Assembly: GCA_037957365.1 (NCBI GenBank)
Contig: JARHVA010003169.1
Span: forward strand, 737,001 to 801,000
DNA length: 64,000 nt
Source of the DNA: Torreya grandis
Lineage: Eukaryota; Streptophyta; Pinopsida; Cupressales; Taxaceae
Direction: 5' to 3'
Shown here: positions 34,084 to 46,048 of the stretch, piece after piece
Numbering within the stretch: the first letter of the stretch is position 1
Layout: each line of letters starts with the position of its first letter
The notes under the pieces: model-generated
What the model was told of the DNA's origin: nothing
What the model saw: the letters and a program-made list of their open reading frames with translations, nothing else
Databases searched by the model: none
Made by a program: the position numbers and the translations under genes

Positions 34084-35183
34084 TGTTGGAAATATTGTCA
34101 TTGATGTCAAAGGTCTAGCATTATTTGTGATAAAGGCCCCATTGCATTTAATGTTGTTTGTAATAGATATATCTTGGCTAATGTGAGTTAATATTTATTT
34201 AACATTAACGAATATATTTTTGGTTGCATATGAGACAAAAGAAGGGCCCATGGAGAGGTCAAAGAGCCAAGACAAAAGAAGGATGGGATGCATTTTCCCA
34301 TGAAGAGTCATCTTGGGGAATTCCAAGAGTCACCAAGTGAAGAGAAAAGAGGAAGGGTGCAATTTATCGTGAAGGGACACTTTGAGGAATATGAAAAGTC
34401 ACCAAAGTAAAGACAAAAGAGGGAAGGACATTTTTGCTCATGAAGGGTCACCACATGAATTTTCAAAGGCAAGGATATGAAGGGTCATACAAGTTTGGCA
34501 CCATTTTCCATGAGGATTGAAGGGTCACAAAGGGGGAAGGCCAAAGGTCATTTGGAAAGCTATAAATAAAGGCTTGAGAAGCCATTTGTAATAAGTGTGA
34601 GAGAGGTTGATTTGATATTGTAATATTTAGCTTAGAAGGGCATTTGAGAGAGAAGAATATGATTTGTATTTTTTATATCTAGCTTAGAAGAGCAAAGGTG
34701 AGAGAGAGGAAAGAGATGTTGTAATGAACTATCATTTGTTGAGATAGCAACATTGAGAGATAGTTGTGTGGTACACAAAGGCATTGGTGCTCCTGTGGGT
34801 TGGTGCTTGGTAAAGGGATTGGTGCTCTTATGGGTTGGCACTCACGAATAGTTGTTGGGTTGGTGCTCGACAAAGGGGTTGGTGCTCCTATGGGTTGGTG
34901 CACAGCAAAGGGGTTGGTACTCAATAAAGGATTTGGTGCTCCTACAAGTTGGTACTTGTGAATATTGTTTGGTTTGGTGCTCATTCATATACTTGAGATT
35001 GTTCTCTATGGTTTTTCCCATATTGGGTTTCGACATTATATCTGGTGTCTCTCTCTTTCTTATGTGGTGTTTATTGTTTGAGTTTTATTACATAACTTGA
35101 ATGATTGATTAAGTTGAATTTGGTTAAGGGAAAGTTTTATAAGATAGATGATATACTGATTCACCCCCCCTCTTAGTATATCC
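34084..35183 (+). repeat. 5' LTR of the Sirevirus
   Basis: Starts TGTTGGAAATATTGTC and ends near AGTATATCC, with the C-rich ATTCACCCCCCCTCTTAG block just before the end, as is common in this group. It contains an array of GGGTTGGTGCTC repeats (34777-34990). The exact 3' edge is uncertain by a few bases. Confidence 0.85.
34777..34990. repeat. GGGTTGGTGCTC tandem repeat in 5' LTR
   Basis: Alternating units carrying AAAGGGGTTGGTGCTC and TATGGGTTGGTGC / GAATAGTTGTTGGGTTGG. The matching array in the 3' LTR is longer. Short open frames on both strands here are by-products. Confidence 0.85.
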
Positions 35184-35195
35184 TATGCTTAAAAA

Positions 35196-35208
35196 TTGGT
35201 ATCAGAGC
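35196..35208 (+). other. Primer binding site of the Sirevirus
   Basis: TTGGTATCAGAGC, complementary to the 3' end of initiator-Met tRNA, 12 bases after the apparent end of the 5' LTR. Confidence 0.9.
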
Positions 35209-35256
35209 AGGTTCCTTTTTGAAAAGTTTTATAGCTTGAAGGTATATTAGGAAAGC

Positions 35257-37050
35257 ATGATGGTTGGGTCACAGGAAGGATTTTATACAAATAAGGCACC
35301 TTTGTTTGATGGGATGAATTATGCTTGTTGGAGCATGAGAATGGAGAATTATTTGATGGCCCTTGGATTCAACATATGGAAAGTAGTGGTAGAGGAATAT
35401 GAAGAGCCACAAACATCTGTAATTACTCTAGTAGTAAAGAAGGCAAGTGAATGTAATTCTAAAGCTTTAAATGCTATTTTTTGTGGTTTATATGAATCTA
35501 TTTTTTTTAAAGTTATGCAATGTAAAGCTACTCATGAAACTTTGGTAAAACTTGAGAATATTTACAAAGGTGATGGAAAGGTTCAACAAGCTAAGCTTCA
35601 GACTTTTAGAAGATAGTTTGAAAGTTTGAAGATAGAAGAAGAAGAAGATATAATAAGTTATCTTTTACAAGTTGATCAAATCATAAATCAGATTCAAGGT
35701 CTTGGAGAAAATTTGGATGAGTCAACGGTGGTGCAAAAGGTTTTGAGATCTCTATCATGGAGATATGATGCAAAGGTTTCAGCAATCGAGGAGATGAAGA
35801 ACTTAGCCAAGCTAAATATGGATGAGCTTCATGATATACTCAAGGCATATGAGATGCGGATAGAACAAGATAAACATTAAAAGAGAGAAGTGGATTTTAA
35901 GACATCAAATAAAGAGAAAGCTAAGATTCAAGAATAAAGTGATAGTTCTAGTGATGATGAAGATGACAATGGACAACTTTTCATTCACAAGCTAAAAAGA
36001 GGAACAGGTAAATATCAAGGAAAATTACCTTTTAAATGTTTTAATTATGGAAATATTGGACATTTTTTAGCTAGATGCCCAAATAAGGGTAATGATGATG
36101 AAGAAGAAAATCCTACATACAAGAAGAATTTCAGAGGCAAATCCAAGAAAGGATTCGAGAAGAAGAGCCTGTATTCTAAGGATCCTAGCTCAGTCGAAGA
36201 TAGTGGAGTCAATGATTCAGAAGAAGAAATGATTATATTCATGGCCATACATGAAGATGATCAAGAAGAATAAGATGAGGAAGCTGAAGTGAATATGGAA
36301 GGAGAACTCATTTGTGCCCTAGAAGAGTTAAAAACTGTTGAGAAGAAGAATCGAAGATTAAAGCACCAGATCGAGAAAAATGAATAGGATTCAAAGGAAA
36401 TGATTGAAGATCTACAAGCACACTTTGATTAAGCCAAGAAGAATGAAGAAGATCTCATAGCATAGTTAGAAATAGCAAGAAAAGAATGTGAAAGGTATGT
36501 TATTGAAATTGCCTCTTTAAAAGAAGATATTGAGAAAGTAGTCAATGATAAAGTAGTTAGTGATTCAAAATTTTACAATACCACTAACATGTTGAATAAG
36601 ATATTGGAAAGTCAAAAAGAAAATTTAGATAAGATAGTGATAGGATTTGAATAGAAAAAGAGCTATCCTAAAGCTCTTACAAAAGAGGAAACAAAAAGGG
36701 GAGAAGTGAAGAATATAGAGGACATTTCAAACATAGAAGGTTGGAAGGAATAAAGCTACAAAAGGCAATGAGGTTAGAGATATATAGACAGGTCTTATTT
36801 TTATGGATATTATTTTTATTATAATGGATATGGTCACAAGAAATTAGAATGTATAAAAAGAGCTAACAATTTTAGAAATAAAAAGAAGGAAAGTCAAGTA
36901 GAGTCAAGCAGAAGCCACAACTCTTTTGCTCCTTTATGAAGCTTTGATGAAGAAACCATAGTATGCTATAAGTGAAACAACTTCAGACATATAGCTCGGT
37001 ATTGTAGAAGCATGTTCGAGTAATTTAGGAAAGATCATAGTTTCAAAGCT
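35257..37050 (+). pseudogene. gag: Copia-type gag of the Sirevirus, decayed
   Basis: From 35257 a single frame is kept with no frameshift. It starts MMVGSQEGFY and contains FDGMNYACWSMRMENYLMAL, the usual N-terminal motif of copia gag (DUF4219/UBN2 type). A zinc knuckle lies near 36035-36080 but reads CFNYGNIGHFLARC, so the second Cys is lost. A Lys/Glu-rich coiled coil covers about 36300-36650, a feature known from Sirevirus gag. A second knuckle near 36961 (CYK, stop, NNFRHIARYC) is also broken. Stops at 35614, 35878 and about a dozen later sites interrupt it. Most are TAA/TAG where Gln is expected. Confidence 0.85.
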
Positions 37051-37575
37051 CCATTCATCAAGAAAAAGGATCAGAGTTTCAAAGCTCCATTCATTAGGAA
37101 GAAGGTTCAGACATGTTCATGGCAGAAGAAACAACCTAAAGATTATATGTTGGTGCAAACAACTTTGCATGTAATAAATAAAGATCAGCCATGGCTCATT
37201 GATAGCAGATGTTCGAGGCATATGACTGGAGATAAAATTAAGTTCATAACTCTAACGAATATCAATGGTGGTATAGTGAGATTCAGAGATAAAACCATTG
37301 CTAGGATAGCTGAAAAAGGTACTTTGAGTTTGGATTATGGTACAACTAAGACTAAGAATGTTTTATATGTAAAAGGTCTTAAGCATAATCTATTGAGTGT
37401 TAGTCAAATATGTGGTCGAGGATACACATTAAAGTTTCATGCTGAAGGTTGTGAGATTAGAAGAAAAGATTCAAATGAGTTGATTACAGATGCTCAAAGG
37501 ATAGGGAACAATGTGTATGTATTGTCAGATATCTTCTCAAAGGCACAATCAAAAGATACATTCAAAGATATATAA
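37051..37575 (+). pseudogene. Copia protease and pre-integrase segment
   Basis: In the same frame as gag. WLIDSRCSRHMTGDKIKF is the copia protease active-site motif, normally DSGCSRHMTG. The Gly after the catalytic Asp-Ser is Arg here, which would spoil the enzyme. KNVLYVKGLKHNLLSVSQIC follows, the usual end of the protease domain. The frame stops at 37575, before the HLRLGH-type integrase start, and the rest of pol is deleted. Confidence 0.88.
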
Positions 37576-37629
37576 GAGAAATTAGGAGTAATTTCTATTA
37601 CTTCCTACCATTGATGTTCAGCATCAATT

Positions 37630-37855
37630 GAGGGGGAGCTAAGTGTTAGCTCTAAGTATGCCCTTTTCCATTGATGTCAAAGGGGGAGACTAATAGGTAT
37701 AGGTACAGGTACAACTGTAGAAATAAGTACAGGGAACAGGTATAGGTTGTTACAATAAGGGGGAGTTACTATATGTTTTTAGATGACAGTATGTGCAGGT
37801 GACAAGATGTGGTAGTTTCAAGATTGAGGTTGCCATCAATGACAAAGGGGGAGAT
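37630..37855 (+). other. Multiple polypurine tracts (Sirevirus signature)
   Basis: Four tracts: AGGGGGAGCT at 37631, AGGGGGAGAC at 37681, AAGGGGGAGTT at 37757 and AAAGGGGGAGATT at 37844. Three are preceded by a CCATTGATG(T)CAAA-like word. The last abuts the 3' LTR and is the functional position. Confidence 0.88.
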
Positions 37856-39014
37856 TGTTGGAAATATTGTCATTGATTTCAAAGGTCTAGCATTATTTGT
37901 GATAAAGGCCCCATTGCATTTAATGTTGTTTGTAATAGATATATCTTGGCTAATGTGAGTTAATATTTATTTAATATTAACAAATATATCTTTGGTTGTA
38001 TATGAGAAAAAAGAAGGGCCCATGGAGAAGTCAAAGAGCCACGGGGTAAAGACAAAAGAAGAATGGGATGTATTTTCCCATGAAGAGTCATCTTGGGGAA
38101 TTCTAAGAGTCACCAAGTGAAGACAAAAGACAAAGGGCACAATTTCTCATGAAGGGACACTTCGAGGAATATGAAAAGCCACCAGAGTAAAGACAAAAGA
38201 GGGAAGGACATTTTTGCTCATGAAGGGTCACCACATGACTTTTCAAAGGCAAGGATATGAAGGGTCATACAAGTTTGGCAGCATTTTCCATGAGGATTGA
38301 AGTGTCACAAAGGGGGAAGGCCAAAGGTCATTTGGAAAGCTATAAATAAAGGCTTGAGAAGCCATTTGTAATAAGTGTGAGAGAAGTTGATTTGATATTG
38401 TAATATCTAGCTTAGAAGAGCATTTGAGAGAGAAAAATATGATTTGTATTTGTTATATCTAGCTTAGAAGAGCAAAGGTGAGAGAGAGGAAAGAGATGTT
38501 GTAATGAACTATCATTTTTTGATATAGCAACATTGAGAGATAATTGTGTGGTATACACAAAGGGGTTGGTGCTCTTGTGGGTTCGTGCTCATGAATTTTT
38601 GTTGGGTTGGTGCTTGGCAAAGGGGTTGTTGCTCCTATGGCTTGGTGCTCGTGAAAAGTTATTGGGTTGGTGATCGACAAAGGGGTTGGTGCTCGGTAAA
38701 GGGGTTGGTGCTTCTGTTGTTTGGTGCTCATGAATAGTTGTTGGGTTGGTGCTTAGCAAAGGGGTTGGTGCTCTTGCAAGTTGGTACTTATGAATATTGT
38801 TTGGGTTGGTACTCATTCATATACTTGAGATTATTCTCCATGGTTTTTCCCACATTGGGCTTCCATGTTATAACTGGTGTCTCTCTCTATCTTGTGTGGT
38901 GTTTATTGTTTGATTTTTATTGCATAACTTGAATATTTGATTAAGTGGAATTTGGTTAAGGGAAAGTTTTATAAGATATATGATATACTGATTCACCCCC
39001 CTCTCAGTATATCA
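37856..39014 (+). repeat. 3' LTR of the Sirevirus
   Basis: TGTTGGAAAT to AGTATATCA. Many single-base differences from the 5' LTR show an old insertion. The extra length (about 60 bp) comes mostly from more repeat units at 38560-38820. Confidence 0.87.
38560..38820. repeat. GGGTTGGTGCTC tandem repeat in 3' LTR
   Basis: Same array as 34777-34990 with a different number and order of units, so it has changed by slippage or unequal exchange since insertion. Confidence 0.85.
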
Positions 39015-39015
39015 T

Positions 39016-39085
39016 GTTCACTTAGATATATAGTTTGACTCATATATATAGATATTTAAATACATATTTACATTACTTAGATATT
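39016..39085. repeat. Tandem repeat of about 21 bp, right part
   Basis: CTTAGATATATAGTTTGACT and variants continue the array broken at 34083. Confidence 0.65.
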
Positions 39086-40396
39086 AGGTTTGGGGCATGA
39101 TGCATGGCACACATCCTTGATCCTATAAGGATTGACGAGATCATACAAATGAAATATAAAGTTATATCATTATCTATGTTTATATTTCTAGGTTACAGTC
39201 AGTTCATCACTAAGATGTCATGAGGATGCCACCAAGACTTCACCAATTTGGGTCACATGACCATCTACAATAGTTGATACATAGCCTTCTACTAGACCTA
39301 GATTATGTAGGTTAACCAATAAATTTGAAGTCTAATTTCATATAACATACTTATATTCAATCCATATATTAGAGTGGGGTGAATTAGGCCTTATTTTTTC
39401 ACATGTTAAGCTTACATACTCAAATTCATTCTAGATATTGGGGTGGGGGAAAAATAGGGTTTTGTTCCTCACAATTCAATTCACTATTCATATTCAGTAT
39501 GGGGGGCACCCACATTATGGATATACTCTTCACATACTTCATTCCAAATCCTATCCACTTATTTGGCCGTAAACTAGGTCCATATCACATTTGCATAGGT
39601 AAGTACATGTACATGGTCCTATTTTTATTTTACTCGTGTATTATCATATTTTTGAGTTATTGATTAAAACTAATAAAAATAGTAAGTTAAACCCAATAAC
39701 ACAATAACAAAAAAGGAGGGAAATAAAGGAACAATCAAAAATTAAGAATAAAATCTTACCATCACCTTGTCCCTTGTGTCTTCTCTCCAAGATCTTCAAA
39801 CTAATTTCAATGCAAAATTGATTGAATGTGGATTGCTTGCTTATGGCTTAAAAACAATCACTTAGATAGTTAAATAGATTTATAAGAGTATGAAGATTCT
39901 TTAGGATTGATGAGTATGAGAGTATAATTAAGGCCTATGTATTTTACAAATTAGTTTGGTTATGGGCCAAACATGGATTTTTTAGGATGGTGAAAGGGAT
40001 TTATAGGTAATTTTAAATTATTTGGAAGTCTCTAATCTTAGATGTGCTTTTATAGTTATAGAGGTTTATTGGTTAATTTAGGGGATAATGGGGGATTAGA
40101 TATGGATGTATGATAGACTAAGGTGGTAGTTTGGCTAGGGAGTAGTTTAATAAATAGGAATTTAAAATTTACAAGTGGACTAGTGCGCAGTTAATACAAT
40201 AGGATTAATGGCTAAATAGGCTATTTAGTAGGATAATAGGGTAATTAATTGGTCATAATGGTATATATAGGTTTATGGGGTGTAAATAAAATTATATAAT
40301 AAATTAATATTTTAATTAATTAGTTAAATCTATAGTAATTAGATAAATTAGTGGGTTTAATATAATTATTAAGATGAGTAGATTTAGATGCATACA
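39086..40396 (-). repeat. Candidate 3' LTR of a minus-oriented element
   Basis: It would start at 40396 on the minus strand with TGTATGCATC, next to the purine tract at 40397-40410. The left boundary is not determined and no partner LTR was found. A purine-rich run near 39427-39442 (GGGGTGGGGGAAAAA) may instead belong to the plus-oriented element carrying the PMD at 31270-32880. Otherwise AT-rich with no coding content. Confidence 0.35.
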
Positions 40397-40410
40397 TTTT
40401 CCCCCTCTTT
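40397..40410 (-). other. Candidate polypurine tract, minus strand
   Basis: AAAGAGGGGGAAAA on the minus strand, followed by TGTATGC. This resembles the tract AAAAAGGGGAAAAA-TGTAGAC of the complete Tat element at 61962. Confidence 0.5.
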
Positions 40411-41379
40411 AAAAGGGTAGTGCGATTGAAGTAAAATGGAAAGAGTATTGGATTTTCAAAGAAAAACTATTTCTTTGATGAGAATTTTGTTAGTAGACAT
40501 GATGTCCCATTGAGGGAACACGTGGGGAGGAATAAGTTGGATGGTCACTCAAAAAGAAATCCCCAAATTAGGATAATATCAAAATGATGATAAGGGGTTG
40601 GGATGCCCTAAGTTTTTAGGGAGATATGATTGATATTCCATAATAATAATTACTATGGGATAAAGTGACTTAGCCTAAAAATACATGTTCTAGATAATGA
40701 CCAATGTCTATAAGGGAGGCATGTTTTATTAAGATGATAATATAGAAATTCCTAAGATGTAAAAATTGTCTAGGGAAAAATATAGGATAGGCGATGAGTT
40801 GATAACAACTCCCTTAGTAAGGGCACATGCCATGGATAGCTATAAGGTTATAAAGCACATTCAAAAAATTATTATCAATAATAAGGTAATTTATACTAGA
40901 TTCATGACTCAATATGATCTAATAATATTGAGTGACCCATAGGGGATAGGATTTAATGTTAATAATTGTTGAGTTATCCATGGGCACAAAAATGTGGCCA
41001 GGTGATACCTACATAGTCTTAAGAGACCTTAGGTCAATGTAAATTTGATCAAGATTTTGGATTGATAATGGAAAATACAAGACAATTCACCAAAATAATA
41101 ATTTATGAAGATATAGGGATGATGAAATAGTGATTACATGTGATAATAGGACATGAAAAGGGATTCGGGGATCAAGATTAATACACAGGTTAGGATAATA
41201 TGATTAGCGAGGGTCAAGTGGGATACAAGGGGTAAAAGAGGAGATGAATTAGGAGGTAAAATAGGAAAATTTAGGGGTAAAAGGCTCATTTTTTATTTTA
41301 GCTATTATGACCTTTGTGCTTTAGAGACCAAGCTATGGATCACATTACTCACTCATCATAGCACCAAGAGAGGGTTCAA

Positions 41380-43270
41380 GAACACTAGAGGATAAATGAT
41401 GGAGGACCAATGGTGAGTACTTTATGCCTAGCCCATTAATTTAGTCATTTTATATTTTATTTTTTTCATTTATTACATGTACATGCAGCCATGGTAATAC
41501 CACCACTAAGGGTTTATCCCTTAGTCATGGTATTGTCATAGCAAGTTGTATTAATACAACTACAAGTTACAATTTTGTAAATTTGTAAGAGGTGATCTAT
41601 AGTTTTACAATACCATAATAAGTGACTTGTATTATTTCAATAATGTAAATGGGGAATCATTTTTTTTTTTCAAACCATAGGGTTAGAACTATAGTTTTTC
41701 AAAACCATAATTTGAAAATGGTGATATTTCCAAAACCATGAATTAAGGTAGGCTCAAGAATGGCAGTTTTGTAGTAATTAGGAATGATAGTTAGTGAGTG
41801 GATTAAAGAGGATGGGAATATGTTTAAGGTGATAAGGAATGAAATAGAGTAAGGTTTAGTTTAGTGGGTTTGGGAGAGAGGATAGGTTAATTGAATGATT
41901 GGTAGATAATGTGTGTGTAGAGTAATTAGCTTGATGGGTACAAAGGTTGGTTGTGACAAATAATTAGGTAGGATGGATTAGTTAGAAGAGATAAGATTAA
42001 GAATATTGTGAGATAATGGAACTAGGATAAATGATAGAGTCATGGGTTTAGGTAGATGGTATAGAATAGGTTGAATAATTATATTATCAAAGGTCATGGT
42101 TTGATAGGGTTGTGTATTGGTGTAGGAGGATTTAGGCATTTTGGCTTCCCAATTACGTCCAGTGGTACTTCATGATATGCATTTGTTTAAAATTATCAAG
42201 TATGGAATGCTTAATATGATAAGCATATACTATATCATGGTGATGCATATTGTGAGGTTTTATAGGGCCTTGATTATAACTTTGGTTGAGAGATGGCATT
42301 CAAAAACCAACATGTTCTATTTTATGACTAGTGAGATGATAGTGACTCTCAAAGATGTTCTATATATTTTCCAATTATCGAGATCCATTTTGTGATAAGT
42401 GAGATGACAATGACTCTCAAGGATGAGAGGCAAAAAGATATACTATTGATCACATATCCTAAGTGTGATGGTGTAGATATTGTCTAATCGACTGTAGATT
42501 AGAGTTTGAGATTCTAGGGTGGATATTTATAGGGCTCTAAAGGAGGGGACTATTGACAAGTTGAATCTTGTTACTGGCATATTATTTTTAGATAGGATTA
42601 GATAATGGTTTGATTTTGGATTAGGGAATGTGGTTTAAAAAATGGTACAAGATTATCAAGTATTTGCCCAGGGTCCCATGGTATTAGCCCACTTATACAG
42701 AGAGCTTCACATAGGAGCTTATCGGGGAGCAACAAGCTTGAGTCCCTTTTTATTATTAAAAATATGGAGTTGGGAACATATCATGATAGAGAGACCATTG
42801 GGTACACATGTAGATAAGGATATTTACCAACCCTTATTATTTTTATGGTATATCATTCTTAGAGTAAAATTATTTCATGCTGATGAGATTCATTTTTATA
42901 GACAATCATTTCATATTCTATGAGTTGACTAGATTACCTAGATTATAGATAGATAGGCGCAAGGGGGATGTGCTAAGGATTTAGGCATTACACATTTCAT
43001 TCTCACCAAATTTATTTTACTAGTCATTATTATTATATTTTTGAGAGATATAGACTTGATCATGTGTAGTGATAGTTCGGGATGCCATGTGATGTTCTTA
43101 GAGAGGAACAATTATTTGCTCACAACAATAAGGAAATGCCAAAGTGGGTAAATTTGGTAGAAATGTTACTAAAGATGGTGGATTATGAAATCATTGACCA
43201 TATCATATGGGATTATAAGACCCCTATTCTAGATCCTGGGGTGAATGCAACATACATAACTCAGTAGGCC
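41380..43270 (+). pseudogene. PMD remnant, antisense to a minus-oriented element
   Basis: The + strand translation near 42280-42395 reads IITLVERWHSKTNMFYFMTS then EMIVTLKDVLYIFQL, the N-terminal motif of the plant mobile domain. From 42642 GPMVLAHLYRELHIGAYRGA and LLLKIWSWEHIMIERP match the central motif (LAHLYRxL...LLQLWxWER). From 43082 a last piece contains LFAHNNKEMPKWVN. An upstream segment around 41320-41424 ends in CCAATG|GTGAGTAC, a good splice-donor sequence. Stops and frameshifts make it a pseudogene. The distance from PMD start to the purine tract (about 1.7 kb) is close to that in the complete element (about 2.0 kb). Confidence 0.65.
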
Positions 43271-45610
43271 CAAAGATTGACTCATAGACTACTTGTTGAT
43301 AATTCAGCCTCCCAGGCCAAATATCAAACCCTATAGTTCAAAACATTCTATTAATTCCCTCTAAGATTGTGTATTGTTACTTTATATCTTTTCATGGTCC
43401 TCAAAATGGTCTTTACAAGCCTTGGTTAGCATTGTTTAAGGTTGTTTTGATAAAATTAAGGTAAATGTCATTTTGACTTTATATTATCTAGTCACCTTAT
43501 GGCATAGTCAAGTGGATGCAATAGTGTTAAGAGGTCTAGGGGTCAATTTGAGTCACCTATCATGTGTCAAAGTCATGTTAATCTTCCTATAGTTTTTACA
43601 AGTGCTAAAAAGGGTGGAAATATTCATTTATAACATTACACCCCTTTTTACAATACTTTACTTTCCATTTTTTAACATCTAAAAAAGGTTTTTTTGCCAA
43701 AAAATGACAAGTTTATGGTAGAAGGAAAAGATGGACACATCACTACATTTTTTTACAAGTGTGAAAAAACTTTAGGGGCACTTGACATATCATATCCATC
43801 ATTTTTCAAGTAAAATGGACAAGTTCCATAGTAGAAGGAGAAGGTTTTTAGGTAGTCCATACAAGTTTGTCAAAGCAATATCATGTTCAAGCACACACAC
43901 AAATTATTTTATGTATCATAGGCCCAAATCCATGCTTTGGAGGGAATTTTATTTCAAAAGGAGTAAAAATGGATCCCTTTCCTTCATCAATCTCCTTGGA
44001 GGCTTAGATAAGCTAATTAGGTTTATGTTTGATATGGATAGAGGAAAGAGAATGAGGACCAAATATTTTAGGTAGAGGAATGGACCCTAATTATCTTAAA
44101 TTTTATTATAATTATTTATCATATTGGTTTTCCCTCCTTTATGAAAAATCATTAAGAAGGTGAAGGACTCAATGTGTTTTCTCCATGCAAGCAGGGTATA
44201 AATTTGCTTTGGTTTCTCCAATTTTGTGCATGATGAAAGAAGAATGGAAATCTAGGTGACTTTTAATGGGTTTGATCAACTCTTATATAAAATCCTCAAT
44301 CCCCACTTGGAATGTGTGACCCTAATGATACAATAAACCTTCTTTTGGAGTAGTCTACAAGTTGATAACAATGAGTTTCTTGATACTTTAGGGGCTCAAA
44401 TAGTTATAAAGTGTTGGTGAAGTCTCAAAACTCTTACAAAAATCCTTGAGGATTTTAATAAATGGATTATTAGTGCCTACATGGACCAAAAAACCAATAT
44501 AATGGTGATCACCTTCAGTTTCCACATGTAGTCAAGTAGTTTGAATAAATCATGGCAAAGTAACCTTGTTCAAGTCTCATGAAGGTGTTGTCGTTACTCA
44601 CGATATTTGAAGGAATTTTAACACATTAAAATAAACCATGAATATTGTCTCAAAGAGGTTTTGAACACCATCTAGTAAAGGGGTCATAGTGTCTCTTCTC
44701 TAGGTCAATACAAGAATATTGGTGAAGCTACAAGTCTTCAAGACCTCTAGGTCACCATTGCTACGAAAAATTTGGTTGTAAAAAGCACTATGATCTTTTG
44801 AAATCCCAATTTAAATCAATATTCATGGTATAAAGTTCATCTAATCATAGTAAGCACTTTTGAATCTTAGGTGTAATCTATTTTTCACTCTAGAGGACTA
44901 TGTAGACTGAGTCAAATTATGTAGGTTTGGATAGAAAATAGACTTGTTGTGATGTTGGATAGATGTCTAGGGGACCCCAAGGGAAAATTAGTTGAAGATA
45001 AAAAGGTTCATATATATTGTCTTCATCAAGAAACTAACCATAAATGATGTTAACTTAGTTAATGATTTAATAGTTTTGGTAATGTTAGAGTATTATTCCT
45101 AATTTAGTTAAAGGTCTAAGTTAATTAAATAAGTAAATAATATTTCAATAATTAAGCTATTGATTTATATTATTTAATTGTATTTTTAACCTTTATATAA
45201 ATAGTAATAGATCTGGATAAAATAAGACTTAGCTGGAAATAGATTGAGATGGCTATTGTAAGGTCAACAATTTGTTATGCAAGACTAAGACAATGTCAAA
45301 AATCAAGATATGCCTTTCATTTTGTGAAAGGATAGGAGTACTAAAATAGGACACCCTAGGGTCTGGCACTATAGTCCAAGTTAGGTGCTATTATCTTGAA
45401 GGTACGAGGCCTAGGGGGATGGAATTGTCATAGGAAATGTTTCCTAGAGGAGGTGGAATTGATATTTAGAAGGTTATGGATGATTGGGAATCAATGAAAG
45501 GGTGCCTAGAAGGGTCACGAGAGAAATAAAGAGGGACCTATGGGTTGGGTGTCACAAGCCACACTCAAGCTACCAATTTTCACATTTTATATGACTACAT
45601 TCACCCCCCC
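43271..45610. other. Non-coding or unrecognised DNA
   Basis: One 97-codon frame (43782-44075) is rich in Arg, Phe and Ser but matches nothing I know and has no conserved feature. The rest has no domain-like translation. A C-rich ATTCACCCCCCCCC run at 45600-45612, just before the Tat element, resembles the end block of the Sirevirus LTR. Confidence 0.4.
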
Positions 45611-45615
45611 CCTTT
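45611..45615. repeat. Target-site duplication CCTTT, left copy
   Basis: CCTTT precedes TGTAGACATT. The same five bases follow the 3' LTR at 63378-63382. Confidence 0.85.
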
Positions 45616-46041
45616 TGTAGACATTCAAAAACTACACATGATAACTTTTGATGTTGAACTAGATTTTGACCCTCACCTGACCTCATGTCTAGTGGACCAC
45701 CTAATTAATTAGACTCACTTACCAACTTGACCCTAACAAACCCCTAACTAAACACATTTGAATAAACTATTTAATTCACCCCTTTTAATTTGATTTAACA
45801 CATTTTCTTTTGGACCCTTGACTATTGACAGTCATCCTAACCATTTATAGTTGGCCTGACTATCGACAGTCAGGTCTCCAAGCCTACTTTAAATTTTTAG
45901 AGAATTAAAACCTTTGTGTGAGATAAGTATCTCCCTAAATAGAAACTTTATTTTAAAATTATCTTTAAAACATCATGAATTGACAACTATATCCCCTTAT
46001 CAAATTAGCAACTTCCTCCATCCCAATTAGCAAATTCATCC

Positions 46042-46048
46042 TATAAAA
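46042..46048 (+). promoter_or_regulatory. LTR TATA box
   Basis: TATAAAA in the context CATCCTATAAAAGGAGAAGA, conserved in the 3' LTR (62401) and in copy 1 (9304). Transcription should begin about 25-35 bases downstream. Confidence 0.65.

Larger units (their letters stand above)
34084..39014 (+). mobile_element. Sirevirus-type Ty1/copia retrotransposon, internally deleted
   Basis: Both LTRs (1.10 and 1.16 kb) begin TGTTGGAAAT and are similar over their full length. The Met-initiator primer binding site, copia-type gag with zinc knuckle and coiled coil, DSxCSRHMTG protease, and four purine tracts of the AAGGGGGAGA type before the 3' LTR all fit the Sirevirus genus of plant Ty1/copia elements. 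The multiple tract is a known Sirevirus signature. Integrase, RT and RNase H are missing: only about 280 bp separate the protease region from the 3' LTR. A possible imperfect duplication ATTCA/GTTCA flanks it. It is inserted in a short tandem repeat. Confidence 0.85.

Noticed and set aside
34632..35036. Pro/Thr-rich frames on the minus strand and Gly/Trp-rich frames on the plus strand in the Sirevirus LTR (also 38459-38816)
   Set aside because: They read through the GGGTTGGTGCTC tandem array in several frames and have no independent support.
42141..43270. Host PMD gene of the MAIN/MAIL type
   Set aside because: Stops and frameshifts break it, and it sits antisense to a retroelement purine tract like the two other copies, so it is transposon-borne.
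43782..44075. 97-codon Arg/Phe-rich + strand frame
   Set aside because: No family recognised, no conserved motif and surrounded by non-coding DNA; not enough to call a gene.
45595..45612. Sirevirus solo LTR end before the Tat element
   Set aside because: Only the C-rich ATTCACCCCCC block is shared; the sequence upstream does not align by eye with the Sirevirus LTR.
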